Source: Larimichthys crocea
Taxonomy: Eukaryota > Chordata > Actinopteri > Sciaenidae
Assembly: GCF_000972845.2 (NCBI RefSeq)
Contig: NC_040016.1
Coordinates: 18,171,732-18,235,731, forward strand
DNA length: 64,000 nucleotides
Direction: 5' to 3'
The notes beneath the pieces are model-generated. The model was given only the letters and a program-made list of their open reading frames with translations. It did no database searches and was not told where the DNA came from. Position numbers and translations under genes: made by a program. Of this stretch, positions 42,673-54,500 are shown piece after piece; positions within the stretch are counted from its first letter, which is position 1, and each line of letters starts with the position of its first letter.

Positions 42673-43162
42673 GATACCTCCCCATCTGCAGACAGGTGTG
42701 ACTATTGATTTCTTGAGTTTTTATTCTGCACTTTGCTACTTCATTTGATTCCCTACCTGAAACTAAAAAATATGCAGCCTCTGTCTTTATTGACATTCAT
42801 TAATAAAGTAATTAGCATAGACTATAACGTTTGTTCTTTTGCAGCTGGACTATGGTAAAAACAGTGATAAGTATTTACTCAATTACTGCACTTAAGTACA
42901 CATTTCTTTTTCTTTCTGTAACACAGTCACATTTTTATTACTACTACAGCTGAGCAGCTCTTTGTTTTGGCATTAATCTTTTCATGTAGCGTTACTTTAA
43001 CTTAACACAGGGTTCACAAACACACTAAATATATATTTTATATATTAAATCAGCTGCAGTCTCCACACAGAGCTAATGTTATTTAGCCGCTTAGCTTCAT
43101 TTCTCAGTCTAATAACTGAACGTGTCGGCTCAGAGAAACAGCAACAACGTGGACGAACTCAC

Positions 43163-43340
43163 CGACTCGTAGAAACGTCGTTACTCCTCAGGTGTGCTGC
43201 TCATTAAGAGGTGTGTAGTGTGTTATTGTGAAGGTAACACACTTTCATTCATAAAAATTAAACCGTCCGCTTCAGCCTGCCGACACTAACGGACAAGTCT
43301 CGCGCCAAGACCGCGAGCGAAAGCGGATGTAGAATGTCGT
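43163..43340 (-). promoter_or_regulatory. timeless: timeless 5' UTR exon and CpG-rich promoter
   Basis: Read on the minus strand, CTACGAGTCG|GTGAGTTCG is a consensus donor at 43163. Upstream of it (43,230-43,340 on plus) the sequence becomes CpG-rich (TCTCGCGCCAAGACCGCGAGCG), and TCTCGCGCC resembles an E2F-type site. That would suit an S-phase gene. It is the only CpG-dense patch upstream of the start codon at 41845. No TATA box is seen. Supported by context only. Confidence 0.5.
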
Positions 43341-43390
43341 CATCCGCACGGTCACGAGTTAGCCCTGAGTTTAGTTTGTCAGGCAGCAGC

Positions 43391-43438
43391 AGGTCACAGG
43401 CTTTACCTGCACACAGGTCACAGGCTTTACCTGCACAC
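43391..43438. repeat. 24-bp perfect tandem duplication
   Basis: AGGTCACAGGCTTTACCTGC plus ACAC occurs twice, back to back, at 43391 and 43415. Confidence 0.95.
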
Positions 43439-43458
43439 AGGTAACTATCCCATCAAAA

Positions 43459-43520
43459 GCTTTACAGAACTCTAATCAAAGGCTTGCAAGCTTTACAGAA
43501 CTCTAATCAAAGGCTTGCAA
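43459..43520. repeat. 31-bp perfect tandem duplication
   Basis: A unit beginning GCTTTACAGAACTCTAATC and ending GGCTTGCAA occurs at 43459 and again at 43490 with no mismatch seen. Confidence 0.95.
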
Positions 43521-43889
43521 CTGTTTTGTTCAATACTCGTACTAGCACGATATTTACTGCTGCTGATTTGTACATGCATGCAGGTCTGCATACAGTCTGC
43601 AGTGCAGGTCACTATTTGATGATTAAAGATTAAAAGACACCATAAAAATGTGCTAAAGGACATTTTTTATTTTACTTTTACTGCCCAAAACACGTAAAAA
43701 CAAAGAGATAATTAATTAAACTAGAACATTTCTAAAGAAAGTATGAGTGTGCCTGACTCTGGCCCCGTCGCCCCCATACATTATTACTGACACTGCTCAG
43801 TAAATTCAGTATTAATACAGCAAGCTGTGTCATCATTGACTTTACAATAGGCTCTCATTTTGAAGGGACTCTTATTTTGAAAGACTTTT

Positions 43890-44450
43890 TTTTCCTTCCT
43901 TCCTTTCGTCGTTTTTTTCCTTCCTTCCTTCTTTCCTTCCTTCTTTCCTTCTTTCTTTCTTTCCTTCCTTCCTTCCTTCCTTCTTTCCTTCCTTCCTTCC
44001 TTCTTTCCTTCCTTCCTTCCTTCCTTCCTTCCTTCCTTCCTTTCTTCCTTTCTTCCTTCTTTCCTTCCTTCCTTCCTTCCTTCCTTCCTTCCTTCCTTCC
44101 TTCCTTCCTTTCGTTGTTTTTTCCTTCCTTCCTTCCTTCCTTCCTTCCTTCCTTCCTTCCTTCCTTCCTTTCGTTGTTTTTTCCTTCCTTCCTTCCTTCC
44201 TTCCTTCCTTCCTTCCTTCCTTCCTTCCTTTCGTTGTTTTTTCCTTCCTTCCTTCCTTCCTTCCTTCCTTCCTTCCTTCCTTCCTTCCTTTCGTTGTTTT
44301 TTCCTTCCTTCCTTCCTTCCTTCCTTCCTTCCTTCCTTCCTTCCTTCCTTTCGTTGTTTTTTCCTTCCTTCCTTCCTTCCTTCCTTCCTTTCGTCGTTTT
44401 TTTCATACCTTCCTTTCGTCGTATTTTCCTTCCTTCCTTCCTTCCTTTCA
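43890..44450. repeat. (TTCC)n tract with a 60-bp higher-order period
   Basis: The left part (43,890-44,100) is an irregular TTCC/TTTC tract. From about 44,101 a 60-base unit of about 12 TTCC repeats plus TTTCGTTGTTTTTTCC recurs in register at 44101, 44161, 44221, 44281 and 44341. It then degenerates through CGTCGTTTTTTTCATACC and CGTCGTATTTTCC. ORFs on either strand are pure low-complexity translation. Confidence 0.97.
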
Positions 44451-45179
44451 TCCTCACAGGTGGGTTTGAAAATGGATGGATTTAAATACAGTTGATGTTT
44501 GGATGTGCACCTGGCTGAGACACCTGCCGTTTGAGGCTGAAGTGTAGCCTGAGATGTTGTACTCAGGGCAAATTAACAACACGCAGAGGACTGCAACATG
44601 TGGCATCTTCATCTCTGGTGAGTGATCACTTTATATGAGCTCTATATCAGTTTGTCTCTACAGAAATCTAAACTAACATACTTAGAAATTTAACTTTTTA
44701 ACTTTATACATACAGTTACAGAAGATTTTTTTACAGCTCAACCAGGACAAAACCGAAATTTTAATTATTCATTGGCCTACTGAGGCACAGAGAGAGAAAC
44801 TAAATATCAAACTACAAGCACTTTATTTATTATTATTAAAAATATAACTATTTATCATCTTAATGTTATGGAATTTTCCATCCTTAGGTTACACAAGGTC
44901 ACATGCGGGCCTTCAGGTCCTCAGCAGTATTAGTTGTTGGTTGTTCCATGGGTAAAAATATTCTCTTTGACTAATTCTGGGCGTATAGCATTTGTGGTGT
45001 TATCTTGGGGTTTAAAGTCGATCCACCAGGATGAGTTGGGCAGAATGTGAGACCGACTCAGGCGCTTCTGATGAACTTTGAGAGTGTCTCTAATTCATCT
45101 TGGCCAAGCGTCAATAAATAATACAGCATAAGACATCAGAGGCTCCTGAACACTTTCTTCCCCCCTGACCTCACCATTG

Positions 45180-45535
45180 ACCTTAGACTTCAGCAATTTC
45201 TCCACAACACTTAACATTGCCAAAGTACGACCGTTTCTCTCTCAACACAGCCAACACAGAGACATTAATGCGTGCTTTTTTATCACCTGCCGAATCGACT
45301 ATTGTAATGCTCAATGTTCTGGTCTTCCTAACAAGAATCTACCTCAACTGCAGTTATTCAAATCTCAGCTGTTGCTCCTCTGTTGACGAAGACCAGAAAG
45401 AGAGCACATATTATAATAAGTCTCTGAATTGGCTGCCTGAATCGATTTTAATCGGGTTATTGTGTGAAGCACTTTGTGTTACAATGTTTTGTTATGAAAA
45501 GTGCTTTACAAATAAAAGTCTGATTGATTTATTAA
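45180..45535 (+). mobile_element. 3' end of a LINE (reverse transcriptase C-terminus and 3' UTR)
   Basis: Translated pieces include CRIDYCNAQCSGLPNKNLPQLQL, shortened here to its core RIDYCN...SGLPNKNL, the SR-DYCN-LLSGLP motif of L2/CR1/Rex-like reverse transcriptases. LNWLPESILIG, the degraded SLHWLPVSFRI motif, follows. The 3' end AAAGTGCTTTACAAATAAAA followed by GTCTGATTGATT is the usual tail of such LINEs. Frames are broken and everything upstream is absent, so this is a 5'-truncated dead copy. Confidence 0.8.
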
Positions 45536-45763
45536 AGTTAAATCTAAAGGGAGAATGTGGAAAAATGAGAAGACGTTAAAACAAGTACAGGGATTTCACT
45601 AAATCAATTCTTGCAACCAAAGATAGATTTAAGAGTGACCACTTCTTGAAGTAGGGGAGAAATCACAAATCTTTATTTATTTATAATATATATAAATTTA
45701 TCTGTGACTTTATTCAGGCATGCCACAGCACACAGTTTTCCAAAGTTATCATGTGTATGTGGT

Positions 45764-45849
45764 TTGTGTGGTAAAGTTTGTCACCCTTGAGCTGAACGGG
45801 GCCTTTTTGTGTGGTAAAGTTTGTCACCCTTGAGCTGAACGGGGCCTTT
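45764..45849. repeat. 43-bp tandem duplication
   Basis: A unit beginning TTGTGTGGTAAAGTTTGTCA and ending ACGGGGCCTT occurs at 45764 and 45807. The unit is not a microsatellite motif. Confidence 0.93.
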
Positions 45850-46084
45850 CATACTATGTATCTATCATTTGTTCATAAAACACTGTAGGTATTCCCTTGG
45901 TCCACCTCTCCATGCTTCATAAAGTGCATGTTATAGTTTATGCAAACCACTGAGCTGATCTGAGTGACATTAAAACAACAAGTACAAGGTGCTGGACTTG
46001 AACAAGGTAGTAGTAGTGGAAACACTTGTGGTACGTTTATAAAGGAGTTACGTAGACAGACAAGACAGATTTGCTCAGATTAAA

Positions 46085-46749
46085 TTTATTTTAACTTACA
46101 TATTCATTCATCAATCGAGCCAGGTACACACAGCGATGCGAAGCACATTCAGCAAGTCTTTTCAGTTGGTGACTGTCGACATTTCCTGTGTGTTACATAT
46201 TTATTAATGATCCACGTCTTTGCTGATTTGTTGGTTTGCACAATAAGAGGACAGCAAAGCTTCTAAAACAAATGCAAAAAGGTAATTTATTATCAGCTTG
46301 TCTTTTAAGGAATGTTGACCAAAGGGCAGTGTCTGATGTCTTGTTAGTAAGTTACGTATATCTACGACACCAAATACTAAAATTCTGCATTTAAACTACC
46401 TCCTCTAGTTTAATACTCTGCTACGTACGTCTGTTCGTCTAAGGATTTCACGGGATTGCTCTGTAAATCAAGGCCTCAAGTGGTATGTTAATAAAGTGGT
46501 TTCGCTTAGTCCTACGGATGACACAAGTGTTTAGCAAAAATCGGGTAGCTTAAATAGCACCAAAGTGACACTGTCTAAAGGGATTCATTCAACATTGCAC
46601 CTATACTGAGAGACTCTTTGCTAGACAATAAAGCACATAACTATTGAGAATGAGGAGTTTGGGGGTTTTTTCCCTATTTTTCTCATTTTTTTATTGTATT
46701 TTTTTCCCCTTCTTGGCTCTGGCCTTCACATTTTCTAATCTGTATTTTT
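46085..46749 (-). other. prph: prph 3' UTR with polyadenylation signal
   Basis: No ORF of note. TTTATT on plus at 46085-46090 gives AATAAA on the minus strand about 660 bp after the prph stop. Confidence 0.45.
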
Positions 46750-49700
46750 CTACTCGTCATGGTCGTCCTTGTCGGTTCTATCAGAGCGGTCTGAGTCTCT
46801 CTCCTTCTCCTTCCTGGACTCCTTCACCACCTGATGCAAAAGAAACAGATTTGTTCACTTTATTTATTTAAGTAAATACAGCTTCCAATAATTGCAAATA
46901 ATATCAATAATATAGCTGGTTATTTTGCATTGTGTCATGTCATGTTTATATAGATCGTTGTACCTCTCCATCTCTAGTCTCAACTGTCTTGATCACCACA
47001 GTCCTCTTGCTCACGGTGCTTGGAGTTTGTTCAAAGTCTGTAAAAAAGTAGGACAAATTTTTACATCCATTTTTATATAGAGAAGTTTTTAAGGTTATCA
47101 AAAGCTGTTATTGATCAGTGTGAAGCTAGATCTTGGACAAAGAGAACTATAACTTACCTCGGTCACCAAAGTGATTGCTCATGCCAAGATTGACGATGGG
47201 AATAGTAATCCTAAACAGAAGAATATAAAATGTGAGTATTATGAATTAATCTGTAATGAAAAGTAATTTCATTTACTTGAAAACTGGATTATCTGGAAGA
47301 AGAACCGTGACATCAACACCACAATTGAGCTTAGATCATTTTATCAATGAGGTGACTAATATCCTGCCGTCCTTGCCTTCAATTAAAAGAGAAATCTAAT
47401 GTGATAAAAAGAAAATTAAAAATCGCGACCTGGTACTTGGTATGTTTTCCCTCACCTGCTCTCCTCCCCCTCCAGCAGTTTACGATAAGTAGCAATCTCA
47501 ATGTCCAGAGCCATTTTGACATTGAGGAGGTCCTGGTACTCCCGAAGGTGGCGAGCCATCTCCTCCTTCAGGTGGCGGATCTCATCCTCCAGCCTGCCTA
47601 CATTGTCCTGGTAGTTGCCAATCTCATTGCCGAACTGATCCTCCATTTCACGCATCTGCCTCAGCAGAGCTTCATTCTGAAAAAAAAACAAAAAAAACAG
47701 AGTAGCACATTCGATGTAATGAGAGGCTGTAATGTGTGTATTATAGATTCATATAGAAAAATGACAGGTGGTGTTTGACCTTACCGTGTTTTTCAGCGCA
47801 TCGATTTCACAGGTGAGAGACTGAATCTGCCTCCTGGACTCGTTGGCCTCCTGCTTGGCCTGCCGCAGAGAATCGGTGTTGCGCTTTGCAGACTCAGTCA
47901 AATCAGCAAACTGTAGGAAAAAGAAAGGAAAGCACGCAAGAATGAATATGTGTTTGTATGTTTATGTGTTATGACTGTCAGTGTGTATGTCTGCCCACCT
48001 TGGACTTGTACCAGTCCTCAGATTCCTGCATGTTTTTCAAAGCAATGGTCTCATATTGGGCCCTGATGTCCCTCAGGGCACCAGTCAGATCGGGCCTGAC
48101 ACTGCTGTCCACCTCCATCTTCAGCTGCTGGGTCTGGACACTCACTTGTACTTCCTGGATTTCCTGATAATACCAAAATATGGGAAAATATTTTTAAAAA
48201 TGTTGTCAACACAGTACTACGTGGCATTTATTTAGCTCTAAGGACCCAGTTGGACCCTTCAGGGTTCAGTTTTGATAAATTTCATCCAACTTCTATTCAA
48301 ATAATATTTTCTTCTGAAAATAAGCGATTTCTTGTTTTGCATCCAGTGGTATCCACCCACTAATTTTCTTTAACATAAATATAAAATTTAAATTTAAATC
48401 AGTTGTGCAATTTGTTGAAGCTTGTTAATCCAGCACAAAAAAATGACTTTCTGCGTCAGTGGGATGATCTCATTGCATTTATCATTAATATTACCGGTCA
48501 GCTGAGATGACATGCAGAATATTACCATTAAAGGTCACTATATATAATATTGAAGGTGACTCCTGAGACAAAGGATTTTTCCATTAATACACAGTGGAAA
48601 ATTGCAGAGGAGGTAGCATCACTTACTTCATCATGGAGCTTCTTGAGGAATTCAATTTCATCCATTAGAGACTCGATCTTCCTCTCCAGCTCCAGACGGG
48701 CCAACGTGGCATCATCCACATCCTAGTTTATAGATGAGACAAACATGGTTTATGTTTCCATCATAAATGTTTTTTTTTTTTATTATATCGCAGTGGCTCT
48801 GAGATTACATTTCAATACGCTGAGATGATTATGGGAGTGTGATATATAATTATTAAATGTGAGACAGAAATCTCAGTTCTCTTCAGTGCATAGAAATATT
48901 TTGGGTTATGATGTGGTACAGAGGTTATAATTCACATTTTAGTATAAAAATCAATTAAACTAATGTCAAAAAGAGTCGTCTGCAGCCTTAGGGGGAGAAT
49001 ATTTCAATAGAAAAGTGCCAAAAAATGTGTACAGTAGTTTGGATCAATGACATTTTAGTCATCTGTCCTGTCATATTACTGTGACACTGTTGTGGAAGTG
49101 TTGGAGATGGAACAAAACTGACCACTTTGACCTGTTATCTGAGCCTGAGGTCACTGTTATCAATATGGTAATCACGGTCCAGTGAGCTGAGAGTTTACCT
49201 TGCGGAAAGCAACCAGGTTATTCTCGGCATCTGCCCTCTTCTGGGCTTCGTCCTCCAACCTTGAAGACAAAGAGCGAGACAAAGTATTTCAATGTACAGA
49301 TTTCCTGCAGGCACCAAGACTTTTTTTTTTTCAAAAGAGGGTGTGAGGAGAACATGATGAGTTTGTCCAAAAACACAAATTTCTGTCTATGGTTGCACCG
49401 GGGCGTCAGCTGGCAAAAAGCTTTCTGGATCAATTTGTTAATTCACAGTCCTGTAAAAAGGTTTTGGGAGTGCGCCCAGTGGGATCGGCAGCTGCTCCTT
49501 TCTACTAATGTGTTTCTCTACCAGTTCAATAAGGTCACCGGTAAACACTTGACAAGGTTACGTACACACACAGACACACACTTCCCATTTCTTTAAAGAT
49601 TTCAAACTGTCGTTTTAATATTGGCTAGTGCACAGTGACGAGACAAAAACTGATAACGGGAGTGACATTTGATTTAGCAAAGACATTTTGCAGACAGACT

Positions 49701-51414
49701 TCAGCCAACATGTCTTTTGATGCTGAGCTGCAATGTGATATGAAAATGACAAAGGATATTTCATAATGCTCTTATAATTCAGTTACAGTTCATGAGTCAC
49801 TGTGGTGAGTCATCACAAATTATATCACAATGTACAATGAAAGTTTGTGTGGTCGATGTCTGGATGTAGATTTGAATTCAGCACCGTCTGTCCTGTCAGA
49901 CAGAAGTCATACCTGGTCTGGACATAAAGTAGATTAGTGGGGGGGGGGCATTACATGGTGGACCCTGCCTCCTCATCTTTAATTCATGTTGTGTTACAGG
50001 GGTCCTTTTGTCCTAATGGGGTCTCTGGCACCATCCCATCAGCACAGAGGGACACTGAAAACACACCTAATGGAGTCACTGAGTCACATTGATTTTTCCT
50101 GACGCTATTCTCACCACGCCTGATATCCAACCTCCCTTCCTCTGGACCTATTTCCTCTCTCTCTCTCTCCTCCCTGCTCTTCAGTCGACCCCACCCTGTG
50201 TCTGCTCCTTACATCCTCCCCCTTTTTTTCCCACTCAACTCAGTGTGCGCGTACATAATTGTGCACGCCTTTAAAAGTCCATGCTTTTATTTATGGGAAT
50301 CCTGACCTTGTTTTATGTTGAATCGCAAGACATTCAATAAACATACACATAGAAACAATCTCATGCGCGAGATGCAGGGCAGTGTCTCGTATCACGCTGC
50401 CGCTCTGTGGTGTCCATGCGTGTTTATGTGCCACGCCCTACATCACGATCAATACTGGGCTCAAGGGGGAAGCACTCGGGGACTCTCTACCTTTTCTGTG
50501 CGTGGCGTACTATGCACAGTGTATTATAACAGTGTGAATGAATAAAGTGATGGTGATATTGGTGGTAAGTAAAAACCCACACCCATGGCTCGATGTTTAT
50601 AACCGACAAAGTAAGGAGAGACTTTGTTAGGACAAGATGGTTTGTTTGAACAGGATGCAACTTTCTCTGTCACCACATGTTCTGCAAATTCTTCAAACTA
50701 TTCTTTTCTTTTATTTCAATGTGCTCTTCAAATTACCCTTTCCTTTACCCCAAATATCTTACATTATCACCCATGCATGAACCATCTTTCTAAATCCAAG
50801 CACCAGTGATTTAATTGGTCCATGCATCATACTTTTTTTTTTCTTTCTCATCATATTGGTACCAACCTCTGCTTAAGCAGGCCCACGTCCTCAGCCAGGT
50901 TGTCCCTCTCCAGTAGATACTGGTCCCTCTCCTTTCCGATGGTGTCCATTTGGTGCCGCAGCTCCCTCAGCTCCTCCTGGAAGAGGTCGGTGGCCCGGTT
51001 GGGTTGACCATGTTGCTGCTGGCCCTTGAACTGGTTGAGCTCCTGCTGCAGTGCACCATTCTGCTGCTCCAGGTAACGCACCTTCTCGATGAAGCTGGCA
51101 AAGCGGTCGTTGAGCTCCTGCAGCTCCTGCTTCTCATTGCTGCGGGTGGTCAGGAACTCCTGGTTGATGGCTTCAGCCAGGGTGAAGTCCACCTTATCGT
51201 AGGCAATGCGAGTGGACTGGGTGGTGGGGCGGGAACGCTGTTGTTGGTAGGTGGTGGAGCGGGATGTAACCACAGGCGACATTGAACGCATATAGCGCCC
51301 TCCAGAACCAGGCATACGGGAGGACACAGGGGCGTAAGAGGACATGGAGATGGGGTGTGGGCTTCCAAAGGTGCGCCTGTAGGAAGTGGAAGTATGCATT
51401 GAAGAGTGGCTCAT
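46750..51414 (-). CDS. prph: Peripherin/plasticin-like type III intermediate filament (9 exons)
   Basis: Exons in transcription order: 50867-51414, 49199-49259, 48627-48722, 47999-48163, 47785-47910, 47456-47676, 47158-47210, 46964-47037 and 46750-46830; they total 474 aa. The nine-exon layout with 61-, 96- and 221-bp exons is the type III filament layout. The Ser/Arg-rich head has STSYRRTFG. The rod (about 93-405) begins [17 protein letters not shown] and ends [31 protein letters not shown] and the QEELREL region resemble peripherin more than vimentin, desmin or GFAP. The tail keeps [11 protein letters not shown] but ends in a charged Arg/Lys/Asp stretch. In fish, peripherin (plasticin) is a neuronal filament of motor neurons and retinal ganglion cells. 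I chose the start at 51414 over an upstream in-frame Met because MSHSSMH matches peripherin starts. Desmin or vimentin paralogues are less likely. Confidence 0.86.
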
Positions 51415-51504
51415 GGTTGGTCTTGTTCTCTTCGCTATCGCTGTGAAAAGATGAAGATCTTGAGGTCTGGAGATGCTCGTGAGGCAACAGGACATCAGAC
51501 TGAA

Positions 51505-51530
51505 GATCGCTGGGGGTTTTTATGCACACA
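51505..51530 (-). promoter_or_regulatory. prph: prph TATA-box promoter
   Basis: On the minus strand TGCATAAAAACCCCCAGCG lies about 105 bp upstream of the start codon, so a start site about 30 bp downstream gives a short 5' UTR. Type III filament genes commonly have TATA promoters. Confidence 0.45.
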
Positions 51531-54500
51531 AGCTGGCCGTCCCATCACCCTCACGCCTCCCCCTCCCTCGTTTCTCCTCACCCCACCCACATGAACCTTT
51601 CCTTTCTCCATCATTCATCAGCATACACACTTTGGCCACTCCCTACCCTTCAGGGATAGACCATACCCCTCTCTCTCCTTCTCTCTCTCTCTCTCTATCT
51701 GCGCTTTCATTGGTGCTCTGTCTTACTCTCTGTCTCGACAGTTCCACCCTTTTAACCAGAGCACTTGGCAAGAGTCCTGCCTGGCTTCCACATTGCTGCT
51801 TTGATTACTAAAGATGCCTCCTCACGAGCGCCCCTCCTCGCCCCGATTCATGAACTCGTTGACACTTTGCATCGGTTCGTACACAGTCAGTTTTGTTTGT
51901 TGCTTGTCCATATGATTCCTATATACAGCATCCGGTTTCACTCTCACTTGCACATGCGCTGTGCTTAATTTTACTATCACACGTGTGTCAAGGATTGTGT
52001 TACCTGGTTCTCAATAAGAAACTGTGAAATCATGGCCCCAAATCGAATCACATGGATACATTGATTTGATTCTTTCCCCCCTCCATCTGTCTCCCTTCCT
52101 CTCTCCTCCGTGTCTCTCTCTCCTTTTACAGTAATGGAATACTTTATTGATATTTTGGCCGTCTGGGGCAGAGCCATGACTCCGCAGTTATTCCATCCTG
52201 TTAAAATGCACTAGATCCAGTAATCCCTGTTAGAGTTGTAAAGAGTTGTCAAATAATAGTTGTCAATACTTCTGTCGAACATCGGGTGTTGGCAAGTCGA
52301 ATAGATGACTAGTGACTGATGTTATAGCAGGTTGAGGGACGCGATTTACCCAACACGAATAATTACCAGTTTAGGAACACAAAAAAAGTCTCCACAATAC
52401 CAAACTTCAAACTTTACATCACATTTAACTCGCTCTTGACATACGGTGTTTTGATTTATACCTCTCATATAAGACTTTTTCTATTTAAAGTTGCTTCAAC
52501 CAGCGACAAAAGAAGGGACTGTGCTATGAAAGCATCAATAATGCATCAGTTAATCCAGGAAGTGCAAACACTAAACGCTTTACTGTAAAGTTGTGATATA
52601 TTAGTTTTAACATCAATCTCTGCTGAGCTTTAACTCAAAATGGCACGGCATGACCAAGATCCATAAACACTGTTGCATGCTTATCGTTGCTGCTTTTATA
52701 TATACACATAGAATATATTGAAAATGTTCATGTCATCTGCAGTCCATGAGGCAACACCTTCAAATCTTTCTGCAGACTGTGTGTGTGTGTATGTGTGTGC
52801 ATGTGTGTGTAGGTGTGTGTGTGCATGTGTGTGTAGGTGTGTGTGTGCATGTGTGTGTAAGGTCTATAGCCATTTTAATTGAGGTCTGCAGAGAGGCTAC
52901 CAATCTCATATAAAGTTGACGTAATCCTGAGCATGCTCTCTGTAGCGACTGGGTGTGGCACATTGTTTCCTTTGTGTCCCCTGTGGTGTGCGGTGCCTTT
53001 ATGTTCTCTCGTATCTGATATAAAACAACTAAATATAACATATTTATATATATATGTCATGTTTGTTTCCCTTTCTCTTTCACACACACACACTGTTACA
53101 CACCAATCAGCAGCCTTTGTTTTAACCTGGACTCAGCGCGTTTTCTTATTAAATTTAACTTTGGGTTTCCTCCTCCTAATTGAGCATCTGGAGCACAGCG
53201 TGGTAAAAAATCATCTCTGTCTGTCATTCACAAACACACACTTAAACTCTTGATTTTCCTCCTTGCATGGCTGTTTCAGCAGAGCTCTGGCTTTCTGTGT
53301 AATAAATGGCCCATACTGGTCTTAGCTCTGTAATCTAATCAACCTGCTTTATGGTCAGTAACTCTCTCCTCTCATCTCCCTCCCCCCTCGGCCTCACCCC
53401 GTGTCTCACTCTCTCTCCGTCTCTCTTTCTGCTCAGGGCAGGTCTCACTTTCTATTCTTTCAACCAGATCCTGCTCCAATCTGCCCATATGTCAAGGTTT
53501 CTTATCAGTGTAAAGGTTATATCTGCATTTCTGCACTTTAATTTATTAGCATGCATGTCACACATACACAAAACATCCAGTTTTGAACAGGACTGTGTCA
53601 GTAATACTAACCATCAGCCAGATGTTACCATTAGCGATTGATCCTCCTGGTTCTCTGAGAATTCCCAAAGGGCCGATGAATTCAATAATGCCTCTTCGAC
53701 AGTATCAGGCTAGAGTATCTGTTCCCATTTCCACATATTGAACTCCCATTGTGTGTGTGTGTGTCATCTTTCAAATCTAAACAGACATTTAGATGTCCCA
53801 GTCTTATGGAATAACAAAGCATTTCATTTTAGGGTGGTTGGAAACACTCAATTTTCTGACTATATGTACTAGTGACAAAGTGACAAAAGTAGTAAAGCAT
53901 AAAACAAGAGCCTAAGAGAGAAGTTCACACTCTGCTTACTTTGTTGCCTCTGTGCACGTGGCTAATCACTGTGTAATAGGAATGATTGTTGTGATTGTAG
54001 GTTACATAAATGATTGAACCAGAAAGGTGTGGGTGGACATTCAGACATTGTTCAGACAAGCAATTGTTTAAATTCTTCACACACTGGCTTTAATGTAAAG
54101 TATATAATAATAACTACAGTTGTCAAATGTTGCTAATGTTGATTGCAGGCTGCAGCAAGACTGCTACATCCTGACTTGATTTCTGCAGTGTAGAGGGCAG
54201 ATGAAGGAAACTGCCAACCCTTTTAAAGGGAATGTGAGCAATAAAGAGTCGTTTAAATTAATCAGAGCTGTGTCACTGCTTGGGTGTCACCCTACTGACT
54301 CATCCTCAGGTACGCTTGTCCAGAGAGCACGCAAGATTTATACAAGTCTGGCTTTGTGTGCAAAAGAGACACCATTTCCTGGAGCTTTGGTGAGCCAGTC
54401 AGGCTTTGATTTGACTGGCGAGGATCACATGTGGTGAGGATTCTGTGATCTATTACAAACTGCAGGCCTGGTAAGATCCGGGAGGGCTGTCACGTCCAAG

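Noticed and set aside
43855..44485. About 200-aa ORFs on both strands (Lys/Glu/Gly/Arg-rich and Phe/Leu/Pro/Ser-rich)
   Set aside because: Pure translation of the TTCC microsatellite.
46750..51414. Desmin, vimentin or GFAP as the identity of the filament gene
   Set aside because: The [20 protein letters not shown] start of the rod and the head motif fit peripherin/plasticin better. The tail lacks the conserved desmin and vimentin endings.
51415..51495. Upstream in-frame Met at 51495 as the prph start
   Set aside because: The extra 27 residues are unlike any filament head, and MSHSSMH at 51414 matches peripherin starts.
52777..52862. CRISPR-like regular repeats
   Set aside because: A TG microsatellite with regular interruptions in an animal genome; no unique spacers.
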